Shown in pieces: positions 54,960 to 64,000 of a stretch of 64,000 nucleotides of DNA; within the stretch, counting starts at the first letter, position 1; each line of letters starts with the position of its first letter. Under the pieces are notes generated by a model that did not search any database, was not told the origin of the DNA, and was given only the letters and a program-made list of their open reading frames with translations. The position numbers and the translations under genes were made by a program. Origin of the DNA: Manis javanica (Eukaryota; Chordata; Mammalia; Pholidota; Manidae); assembly GCF_040802235.1 (NCBI RefSeq), contig NC_133159.1:173598626-173662625 (forward strand). The letters run 5' to 3'.

Positions 54960-56505
54960 TGCAAGGAAAATATTTACTCTGTTTGTTTTAATACCACAGA
55001 GACTTGGATCCAGGGAATCTTCAGAGAAGTACAAGAGGCTCCTGCCAAGGCACCAATTTAACAATTTGGTCAGTGACAAAAGGACATCCTGTTTAACTAG
55101 TCTGAATTTAAATAGCATGTTTCCAATGTCTTAACATGTCTGTCCCATCTGTTTACAGACTGTTTTCTTTAATCCGTGAGTTCGGGGTTTGGTGTTTGAA
55201 TTTGGACAGGAACAAAATGCTTTCCTTTGATAGAAAGCAAGCAAGCAGGTCATTCACAGCTCGGGGGGCTACTTCCTGAGGGTCAGCAGCTGACGTCTGC
55301 AGTGACTTGGCCACTGGAATGTCCAGATCTTCAGGGAAGAATACAGGCTCCCTTCCTCACGGCCCGTGGTGACAGGTCCCTCACCTCTGGTTGCCTGGGG
55401 TTCGGATACATCTCAGATGCTGAAGAACGATCTGATCTGGGCCAGTGTTCTTGGTCAGTGGGTGTAAATCAGGGAGTTATGGTATAAGAGAGATATTTGT
55501 CAATGTGATTGGCAGAGTTGGCTATTTGGAGTCTGTGTCTTCCGTGGAGAGTTCCCACCTCGGGCAGAACTTTCAGGACCCGCACGGACTTCCCTGTAGT
55601 TTTCTGTTCACGTTGATCTATAGCAAAGTGGGACATGGTTACTGTAGAGGAAAGTCTCAGTAAAACATATCAGTTATGTGCACTATATATAGATGTGCAG
55701 ACATCTGGAAAAGGAACATGAAAAGTGAGACTGGGGTCAGAACGTTTCCCCCTGAGAGTTGGGAAGCTATGAACCCAGGACACCTTCCTGCCTTCAGAGA
55801 GCATACAAGGCAGAGAAAATGTTGACCATTTTTCAACTCTTAGAGAAGTAGATTTCATGATCTCTTATACCGTCCTATTCCATTGTCTCTAATAGCTTCC
55901 CCTCTTTGGCAATGTTTCTCTCGATTAAATCCATTTTGCTGTACCATCAAGCCAATTCCTCTTGCGTAATTGACATGGAGAATGAACAGCTGCTTCTCGA
56001 TCATTGGTCATGGTTGTCTTTTCGATAGTCTTTTCACAGCTGTGAACAGAACCCCTAGTCAGGATTTTACACCTGTCCGTGAAGCAGAGACACTCTTACC
56101 TCTCTGGTGATGGAGTTTCTGTGCTATGCTTCTTTTTCAGAACCCTTTCTTAGTTCTTCTTGCCTATTGCCACCGTGTGTGTGATTCCAACTACATTTAA
56201 CATCTGCTGATGAAACTAAATATTTAAGGTCCTTGGGTCAGTTTGTGCCTGAGTCAAGGAAGACAGTTATCCCACTTCTCCTAACCATTTAACAATTAAG
56301 TGAAGAAAGCACTTTTATTCCCAACTGGTTATTCTGACATAACCCACTGTTTTCCTATATCTTCTTAGTGCACATTAGTTATAGAACAACTATGGTGAGA
56401 AAAATTGAAACATGCAGAAATTGATATTTACTAATGAACTAATTTCCATGAGAGCCATTGGAGAAATACAGACACATTTGATTTACAGCAGCTTAGAACA
56501 AAGGG
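54960..56505. other. Unassigned unique sequence
   Basis: About 1.5 kb with no recognised repeat or exon. Confidence 0.45.
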
Positions 56506-56509
56506 ATCT

Positions 56510-56660
56510 GCAAGATCAATTAGTCTAATTGCTTTCATTTTGAAGACAGAAAACCAAGCTAGAGTGGTGAGGTAATATTTTTGAGTCAGGTAACTAGTCT
56601 CAGGTGTAGCTTAGGTATCCTAGAGTTCAATTCCCTATTCTAGTAGCTTTCTCTTTAACA
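56510..56660 (-). repeat. MIR-type SINE relic
   Basis: 'tttcattttgaagacagaaa', 'accaagctagagtggtgagg' and 'agttcaattccctattctag' resemble a reverse MIR. Confidence 0.5.
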
Positions 56661-56974
56661 AATGGTCATCTGAAATCAGAAAAAGGAAGGTTCTGGAACA
56701 TTGGAAGGTAAAGTAAGAGAACTGTATGTTATTGTTCTGATGGACAGAATAATATTTCTCCCACTGTTCAGATCAGATTGCAGTTCCATCTCAGAGATTT
56801 ATGCATTCACTGTAATACATTGTTCCCTCTGAGGTTCAGATCTTTCTGGGAGGCAGCAGTTTTATGCTCTTCTACACTGTGTGTATGAACAATCTGAGAG
56901 CAGGTATTGATTGGATGACAGGAGGTGAGGAATGAGAGATTTTTAACATTCCATCTAATTTAAATGTAATGACC
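56661..56974. other. Unassigned sequence
   Basis: Nothing recognised. Confidence 0.4.
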
Positions 56975-57480
56975 GTTTATTGGTTTTCCATTGCTGCTCT
57001 ATTACCATAAACTTAGTGGCTTAAGTAATAGAAATTTGATTATCTTATAGTTCTGTAGGTTACAAGTCTGAAATGGGTTTCACTGGGCTAAAATCAAGAT
57101 GTTGGCAAGGCTGCCTTTCCTTCTGGAGGCTCTAGAGGAGAATCCATTTCCTTATTCTTTGCAGACTCTACAGGCCCCCTGCATCCCTTGGCTTGTATTT
57201 CCTTCCCCCATCCGCAGAGCCAGCACTAGGAACTCCTGACATCACATCACCCTGACTTCCTCTCCTCCCCCTCTTCTACTTTTAAGGACTCTTGTGCTTA
57301 CACTGAGCCTACCCACATAATCCAGAATCATCTCCCTATCTAAGGTCAGTTGTCAAGCTATCTAAATTCCACATGCAGCCGCAAATTTCCTCTGCCACCT
57401 ATCCTAATATATGCAGAGATTCCAGGGAGTAGAAAGTAGATATCTTTGGAGGGCATCACCATTCTGGCCAACACAGGCTG
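56975..57480 (-). mobile_element. MaLR-type LTR (MLT1-like), antisense, near full length
   Basis: 'ggttttccattgctgctcta', 'aaacttagtggcttaagtaa', 'ctgaaatgggtttcactggg', 'ccttctggaggctctagagg', 'ataatccagaatcatctccc' and 'gtagatatctttggagggca' give the order of an antisense LTR of the MaLR group. Solo LTR. Confidence 0.8.
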
Positions 57481-57502
57481 TAACAAAACAAAACAAAACA
57501 AG
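57481..57502 (+). repeat. (AAAAC)n short tandem repeat
   Basis: Four AAAAC-type units at the junction of the LTR and the next repeat. Confidence 0.9.
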
Positions 57503-57865
57503 TCTCAGAGACTTAACTAAATAAAAATTTCTTTCTTATTCACATCAGGTGTTTCTGGTGGGGCTCTAATTCCTTTCTTTCTGACTTCCAAGGGACTATT
57601 CAGGGGCCCAGGCTCCTCTGTCCTCCGAGTCTGCCCTCCTGTAGGGCTTCAGGGTTTTCCCCACTCAGTGAACATGTGGGGAGAGAGTGTGGTTGTCTGG
57701 GGCAGGCCTGGAGATGGTGAAGGTCATTTCCACCCATATTCCATTGGCAGTACTCGGCTGTGTGGCTACACCTAAGAATGATTGGAAGTTGGGAAATGTA
57801 GTCTATCCACGTGCTTGGGAAAGAAAGGAAATGTACTTGAGGAAGAGCTACTCCACCTCTGCCCA
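57503..57865 (+). repeat. Interspersed repeat, family name not assigned
   Basis: 'tctcagagacttaactaaat', 'ctattcaggggcccaggctc', 'catattccattggcagtact', 'tgtggctacacctaagaatg' and 'ttgggaaatgtagtctatcc' follow an interspersed repeat that I recall, probably LTR-derived, without being certain of its name. A scrap of the same family is at 46325-46400. Confidence 0.55.
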
Positions 57866-58454
57866 GTCTGTTCCCAGTCACCAAACATCCATTTCCTCCT
57901 CCTACCGCACACTGAACGCATTTCCCTTCCCAAAGGTAGAAAACCGAAGGTGATTACTCATCATTGCATCAAGCTCAAAGTCCAGGCCCTTGGGGGATGT
58001 TCAGACCCCTAAATCAGGACTCAAGAAAGTTCCTTGAACTACGAACTATATATACTTACACAGATATGCACACAACATCCAAAGGTGATCTTTAGACAGG
58101 AAAACCATATTTTAAACTCTTATTTGGAAAAAGAAAGAACGAGAGACACACAGCCATTTCCAATCCACAGCAATTTTGAAATTCTTCTAGACAGATCTTA
58201 TGAAGGGACCTACCCTTTGGGTACAGAAAGTTCTTTATTTGGTCCCGATTTATGCTCTCTAGAACCTCCCATCTCTACTGTTCTCCAGGGTCCCTGCTCA
58301 GGCCTCTGGAAGGTTCTTCTTTGTCCACTATGTCCCATGGCCTTAATGAAGTGGGTGTTGGAAACTATACCTGGCACTAATCTTAAAGCTCAAGAAGTCA
58401 GTTTTTGTATAGTATCTATAGTGGTACAATTCCTCCAAAATTAACATCTTTTCA
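57866..58454. other. Unassigned sequence
   Basis: A 136-codon plus-strand frame (58034-58444) has no recognisable domain, no coding-like composition and no splice support; not called. Confidence 0.4.
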
Positions 58455-58692
58455 ATCTTTTTTAAACTGAAGTATAGTTGATACGCAATCTTATATTGGT
58501 TTCAAGTATGAAACACAGTGGTTCAACAGTTACTCATATTATTAAATCCTCACCCCCACTAGTATAATTACTATCTGTCAACATACCAAGATGTTACAGA
58601 ACCATTGGGTATATTCTCCATGCCGTACTACCATTTCCATGACCAACTTATGTTATGATTGAGAATTTTTATGCCCCTTTTAATCTTTTTGT
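58455..58692 (-). mobile_element. Old L1 3' UTR, antisense
   Basis: 'aaactgaagtatagttgata', 'cgcaatcttatattggtttc', 'attactatctgtcaacatac' and 'gggtatattctccatgccgt' match an antisense L1M 3' UTR. Confidence 0.8.
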
Positions 58693-59984
58693 TTCTAGAT
58701 AATTCCATGTTCCAGTAACTAACTTTGAAGTTTTCTTATTGTGATATTTCTTTAAGTCTGATTTACTTATTTGCTTCCCTGTCTACCTCCTTCCAAGCCA
58801 ATCCCAGCCTCCTCAAAGCCATCAGAAATAATATGTTGGAAGCCCATACTTTTGATCTCACTATTATGATCTTTATCTCTATTCTTGTGGGTGTATATGT
58901 GTGTTTTAATTAATAATCTTGGTGTATTTTTTTCATTAAAAGCCTTTTTCAGTTTCTTTTACCTGGAGTGCAGAAGTAACTTTTGCAACCATAAAAATTG
59001 TTGATCTCTGTATACTATATCTGCCTTGATTTCTGCCTCCATACAAGCCAGTTTTTGTCTGTGATCATCTCTTGTATGTTGCTAAGAGTAGCATTATTTT
59101 AATGTAGAATAGTTGAAAATAGACTCTCATTCTTATCAATCTGTTGTTGATAAGACTCATTATTTCATTCTTATCAACCTCTTGTATAAGAACTACAGGC
59201 TTTAAAGTCACATGATGTCTGGTCTGCCTTTCTATGTACTGTAGTCCGTAGTTCTACCGTATGTTTTGCTATGGAATACCATGACTAGACCTCCATCTTT
59301 CCACCCTCACCTATAAGTTTCTCTGTTCCTCGCTGATCAGTACGCCAATGCCACAGATTTTAGGTTTGTGCTTTGTTAGCACCCCATTTCATATACACCA
59401 ATTTCAAAACTGGTTAAGGTTAGTACTAGGCACTTACACCCTGTGATCTCAGAGCTCTGGCCCTGGGATGATTTATTTCCAGCTCATGTCATGGTCCGTA
59501 GCAGCCACTTCATCAAGCAGCTTTACATGTAGTCATTCAAGGACTCAGGTTCGTTCCGTATTGTAGGTCTACCTCCCTCTGGACTCTCAGATACTTCTCC
59601 TCTCAGGAACGGATGAGGAAAGAGAGCAAGGATCACTTGTGGGATTTTGTTATGAGCTGAGCTGGAAATGGTGACCAGAACTTTTGCCCACATTCTATGG
59701 GCCAGCATTAAGTGCCATTGCCACAAATTACAAAGGGCGGTAGGATATTTATTCTTTGATGTGTGTCATCAGCAGGAAAAGGTAAGGGTTTGGGTGCATA
59801 CATGCACACTGAAGGACACAGAATTTAGTATATGGCTGCACCAAAACCCAGCATTGCTTAGGGCTCTGTGAACTATTAGAGATAGTTATTGACCATCTAG
59901 CAGCAAAAACACAGTTGCTAGCGTGTATTGATGTGCAGATGATTTAAAAATCTTGAGGTGTTCAAAGTATCATAGATCAGACAT
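58693..59984. other. Unassigned sequence
   Basis: About 1.3 kb with nothing recognised. Confidence 0.4.
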
Positions 59985-60250
59985 CATTCATTTATACAAG
60001 TGTACTATTGAGTACTCCCCAGGTATCAAACATTGTGTCAGATGCTGACATCTGAAGATCAATAGGATGAATTGTTGCCCTCAGAAAAGCTCTCAGTATC
60101 CCAGGGGAGACAAACATGCATGCACATCACTGCAATACAATATTTTTCTATAATAAAATTACAAATGTGTTATAGGAGCACAGAAAAGGGAACTATTGTT
60201 TTCTGGTCTTACAGAGAAAGAGATGGGGACAGTGAAGAAAAAGCCAACAG
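59985..60250 (-). repeat. L2 LINE 3' part, antisense
   Basis: 'ctattgagtactccccaggt', 'atcaaacattgtgtcagatg', 'ttgttgccctcagaaaagct' and 'cccaggggagacaaacatgc' fit the reverse L2 end. Confidence 0.7.
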
Positions 60251-61289
60251 TTATTAAGGATGTCCTCTTTTTTTTTCTTGCTTTATTATGTAAACCTGCT
60301 TTCTCATTCAATAAGAAGGACGATAAGTAGGGGGTTATCAAATGGCTGAAGGTGCTACACTGAAGAAGTAAAAACCAAAGGTGTGAAAAAAGGCCAGTGG
60401 TTTTCCTAGTTCAATGTTTGGGGGCAGAGATCTTGAGATCTTAAAATCTAGAATAACATTCAAACTAAGAAAATGAGCAAAGCCATTTCCCTGTATCCTT
60501 TGGTGGTTGCCATTGTTGACGTTGAAGAGAAACTGGAATGACTAAGTTAATGGTCAAAAGTTTGTTTTTGAGATGCCTGCAGTGTGGCACTCGGGCAGCC
60601 CCCCATGATGCCAGGCCCCCGTTGGGTCTGATGCAGGCAGACATTCATTAAGCCTCCCACCACCAGCAGTTGGAACCCATCCACTTCATGCGAGGAGACA
60701 GCCACAAGTATTTCATTCCGTCTATCAGTACCAGAAGCTAGAAGCATGGAATGCACACAATATGCTTTGAACCTCATAATTGTTCCTTGTAATAATAAAT
60801 TTTTTGCATTTGAACCTGTGAGTTATCAAGGAAAAAGAAACACCAAGCCACTTTGGTTAAAGGATAGACTTAAAATAACAGGAATTATGGAGATGGAAAA
60901 ATACCACTTTTCTTTGTTGGCTCGGGGGTTTATGTTTGGGGAAAAAATGATTCAGAGGTGATGGCCTCTCTTGGATGTTACCAAACCGTAGAGCCATTTC
61001 GTGTCTGACAATGGCTGGTGTGTGAATCCCCGTTGGGGAGGCTGTGGTGGAAGAAAATCGCAAACTAAGGCAGCTTGATATTTGTAGAGGGGATAACTCT
61101 GAATTCTTTGGGTAAGGAACTTCATTATGAAAATCTCTCTGGTCTTTAATAGAGAGTGAGAACAACTGTTGTGCTTTAAAGTAGAATATGAATATTGCTG
61201 AAATTGCTACAGCCATACAAACAACAGGTTTTTCCCAGCCAACTTGTTACACTCAACTCATGCTTATCAGATTCTGAGCCTTTCAACAA
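60251..61289. other. Unassigned sequence
   Basis: Nothing recognised; a 119-codon minus frame (60857-61216) lacks domains. Confidence 0.4.
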
Positions 61290-61870
61290 ATGAACTCCAG
61301 ATGGGTGAAACAGTCAAACATTTGAACATTAGAAATCTCATGACAGAAGAATAAAGAAAAATAATAGTCATTGTTTTCCCCAAATTTCTAACAAGAGAAA
61401 TTGAAAGGAAAAAGTTGACCATTGGAGTCTTGATACATTTCAAAATTCATAGGGGAAAACATTATTTTATATTGAAAGGCAAACTACAGATTATCCAAAC
61501 AGTTGCATTAAATAGGGAAAGAAGTTTGTTTCTTTTCTTAATGCCACATGCATATTTAAAGAAAATAGATTATTAACTAGTGGATATATAATGACCAATG
61601 TTATAGCCAAATTATAAGTGAGCAGGTATAGAAAAAAGCTATGCAAGTGAGAAGTGTTCAATTAGGCTAATAATAAAAACCTATCATTACACTGAGGTCA
61701 CATTTCACCTAATTATAATAAACATCAAAAGATAATTTTTAAAGCTAGCAAGAGCATCATAGAACTGATTTTCCTTCACCGCTGGTGATACTGTAAATTT
61801 GTAAAAATGTTTTGGAATGCAGCTGGAAATTTCATGTACTTAATTGAATAAGCTAAGTTCAGAGGTATGA
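61290..61870 (+). mobile_element. Ancient L1 ORF2 C-terminal remnant
   Basis: 'aactccagatgggtgaaaca' near the left and 'cgctggtgatactgtaaatt', 'tgttttggaatgcagctgga' near the right are landmarks of the last part of L1 ORF2. The middle is highly eroded. It may belong to the same insertion as 62985-63255. Confidence 0.5.
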
Positions 61871-62199
61871 AATTGTGATGTAATTGTATTTTTTTTTGGC
61901 AATAGTTTGTTAAAACTTCTGCATCGAACCTTTCTTCCTTGTTCTTGGATAAAAACTTCTGGTAAACTCATTCTCAGGTGTAGTAGAGTCCAGTTTGAGC
62001 TTAAGAAACAAAACTAAACATAAAATCCTTATATTAGGTCATCCTATTATAAGCTTCTATCCTGGACTCCTGACTTGGGACTTGGAAACCTATAGTAGGG
62101 AAGGTGGACACTTGATTATTTCTCCACCTCTTCTTCTCTTACACCCTGGTGATATGGAGGCAGAGAGGAGAAACTGGGGCTTAAAAATGATATAACAGT
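61871..62199. other. Unassigned sequence
   Basis: Nothing recognised. Confidence 0.4.
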
Positions 62200-62571
62200 T
62201 GATGCAATTGTGATCTGGGGCCAACGCCCTGGGATAGACATTTTTACTGGGACGCTGGTCGTTCTGTCTCGAGGTATTTTATAGGTTCTTCAAGGAACCC
62301 AGTAAAAACACCCATGATACTAGTCCTGACGTGGGCAAAACCCCACTGGCCGGCGGTGGGAGATGCCCCTCCGACTCCTGCTTCTCGCAGGAACCTTTCC
62401 AGGGCCTCCCCTGCGGTGGCGCTCAGCCCTGGCAGGCAAACCACATGCTGAGATCCACTCCAGGCGGCTCATGCCTCTGTCCCTTCTGTTGTGCCCACTC
62501 GGCTCCCTGTTCTTTCTGCGATCAGCCATGAGGAGTACCTCCAGCCGGCCTCTTGCCTTTAAGTTTTTCAG
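62200..62571 (+). other. Speculative noncoding or coding exon ending at a strong donor match
   Basis: GC-rich block with scattered CpG ('ctggccggcggtgggag', 'ctgcggtggcgctcag') that ends in CAG then GTGAGA at 62572, eight of nine positions of the vertebrate donor consensus. A 70-codon frame (62363-62575) ends within the donor. No domain or partner exon is seen. It could equally be unique sequence with a chance donor. Confidence 0.2.
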
Positions 62572-62984
62572 GTGAGAGAGCTAGCTTCTTTCTTGTCCAG
62601 ATTCCACATCAGTCTACGTTTCCTCACTTGGCCTGAGGTTGTTCAAGAGAGCCGAAAAGAGGGCAAGAGAAATGCCGGACCTACTGACAATTGTGCAGAA
62701 AAATTATTTATCTGTTTTCCTAATGCATTCTTAACTTTTGTTATATAAAAGCAGGTAGGTCGGAGGGACTGCGTCTGGTTTTTGGCAACTGCCTGGGAAG
62801 GTCACGTATAAACGATTAGTTCTCTCCCTCTAGAAGGAAGGAACATTTGTCATGTAACTTTTCAGCTTTGAAATCCCAGCTAAAATGGAAACAATGAAAA
62901 AAGTCTCACTTAGACTTTACACATAAAAAAACAACAAAACTTTAAAATGTTCTAAGGATTTTAAGCCAGAGGAAAAAAAATAAC
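62572..62984. other. Unassigned sequence
   Basis: Nothing recognised. Confidence 0.4.
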
Positions 62985-63255
62985 CCTAAATATGTAAAAG
63001 CTATATGCATTAAGACAGTCATTACAGTATTAATTATGAAACTATAAAAATGGTAATTCGGGAGTAATTCTATGTCCCATTATAGGAATGGTTAAGGAAG
63101 TTAGTACACGTCTATATTAAGGAAAACCATGCTTCTAAAATAATGTTAACAGATTTTGTTCTCAGATGGGAAAATATGGTTCAGCATTGAAGGGGAAATG
63201 CAGGATACAAAATTGTATTTACACAACATTTACAACTATATATGATCCTTATTAA
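62985..63255 (+). mobile_element. Ancient L1 3' UTR (L1ME-like)
   Basis: 'tcattacagtattaattatg', 'aaactataaaaatggtaatt', 'cattataggaatggttaagg' and 'atgggaaaatatggttcagc' follow the 3' region of an old L1. Confidence 0.65.
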
Positions 63256-63259
63256 GAGG

Positions 63260-63465
63260 TTTGGGCTAGGAAATCAAACAACTAGTTTTCTAATCACACC
63301 TCTGTGACTTGGTAGTTTGGTAACCTTGAAGAAGTTATTTAAAACATCCAAAGAGGGGACTCCTGCCTGTTGTCATGAGACTTATGGGGCTAATGCAGAG
63401 TATAAGTGTTACTGGACACTTAGAAATGACTCAAAAAGCTCTATTAAAATCCTGGAAAGGATGCA
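63260..63465 (+). repeat. MIR SINE relic
   Basis: 'tttgggctaggaaatcaaac', 'cacacctctgtgacttggta' and 'ttgaagaagttatttaaaac' match the 5' half of a forward MIR; the 3' half is lost. Confidence 0.65.
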
Positions 63466-64000
63466 CAACTATGAGAATAGAAGACAGGTTAAAATGGTGA
63501 GATCTTTTTTTTTTTTTACCTCCTTTTAATCTCCCTTCCATGATGTAGTACTTCCATAATTAAAAACAGACTCAAAGACACCAAGCAGTGCGGGGCCAGT
63601 AGGTCGCTGATGCCTGCCCACACAGCCAGAGGACATCTCCTCAACAGGACCGTGTATCAGACGGAGGCTTCCTTGCACTTCATGAACAAATCTGGTTCCC
63701 AACATATCGTATTAACCAGTCTAAACAAAGCTGTGTTCCTTCTCATCGATCGGCATTCTCTAGCAGTCTTTGCATTGCCTGGGTATCATTCCCTTAGACA
63801 AGATCTAGTTCGGTTCCTCTTTCTTCCTAACCCATATATATCAAATGACACAATCAAAATAGAATATTTCAGAAATAAAGTTAATATCCTGTTTGTGGTC
63901 ATTTGATAAAAGAAGGAAAATTGCCATCTGGAGTAGATGCCATCTTGGTGAACCTGTCGATGATTTTTGTACAGTTCATTGTGTCCCCTTAGTGTCTGGA
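63466..64000. other. Unassigned sequence to window end
   Basis: A T-run at 63507-63518; otherwise nothing recognised. A 98-codon plus frame (63610-63906) has no domain. Confidence 0.4.

Noticed and set aside
58034-58444. 136-codon plus-strand frame
   Set aside because: No domain, no coding-like residue pattern, and its end runs into an antisense L1 fragment.
58975-59010. MADE1-like mariner MITE ('gtgcagaagtaacttttgc')
   Set aside because: Only a short resemblance, lacking the second inverted terminus.

Overview
This window looks like gene-poor nuclear DNA of a placental mammal. It is AT-rich with scattered microsatellites and dense in LINE-1 (L1), L2, MIR, hAT-Charlie and MaLR/ERVL LTR relics. 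I find no protein-coding gene of the host that I can defend, no rRNA or tRNA gene, no CRISPR array, no bacterial-type operon and no viral internal gene. The few longer open frames have no recognisable domain, or fall inside L1.

Species clues are indirect. The youngest L1 copies share a 3' untranslated region that I associate from memory with pangolin-like Laurasiatheria; this is a low-confidence guess. I see no Alu, carnivore tRNA-Lys SINE, ruminant BovB/BovA or rodent B1/B2 element.

Layout: 1-11.3 kb is mostly unique sequence with ancient MIR, L2 and MER5A relics, plus a GC-rich possible regulatory block near 3.86-4.3 kb. From 11.4 to 18.5 kb there are nested L1 pieces, an ancient LTR, a GGGAA tract and a second LTR. 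From 18.5 to 31.6 kb there is unique sequence with hAT relics (including a MER20), MIRs, an old L1 5' part and a MaLR LTR. From about 32.0 to 38.26 kb lies one near full-length, mutationally dead L1 on the minus strand. A much older plus-strand L1 follows from 38.5 to 40.2 kb. From 40 to 54 kb there is unique sequence with small tandem repeats, L2/MIR/MaLR relics and a short L1 insertion with a perfect target-site duplication. From 54.5 to 54.9 kb lies the only CpG-dense patch, and the remainder is relic-rich unique sequence.

No set of genes here works together as a system. The points most worth checking are: a dispersed 46-48 bp tandem unit with a palindromic core found at two loci 40 kb apart; a CpG-dense patch followed by a start codon and a splice-donor match; several local duplications (66 bp, 30 bp x3, 31 bp, 27 bp, a 60-bp diverged pair); a 23-bp palindrome; and the L1 insertion with intact duplication. 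Repeat names and ends were assigned by eye from remembered consensus sequences, so boundaries are approximate.
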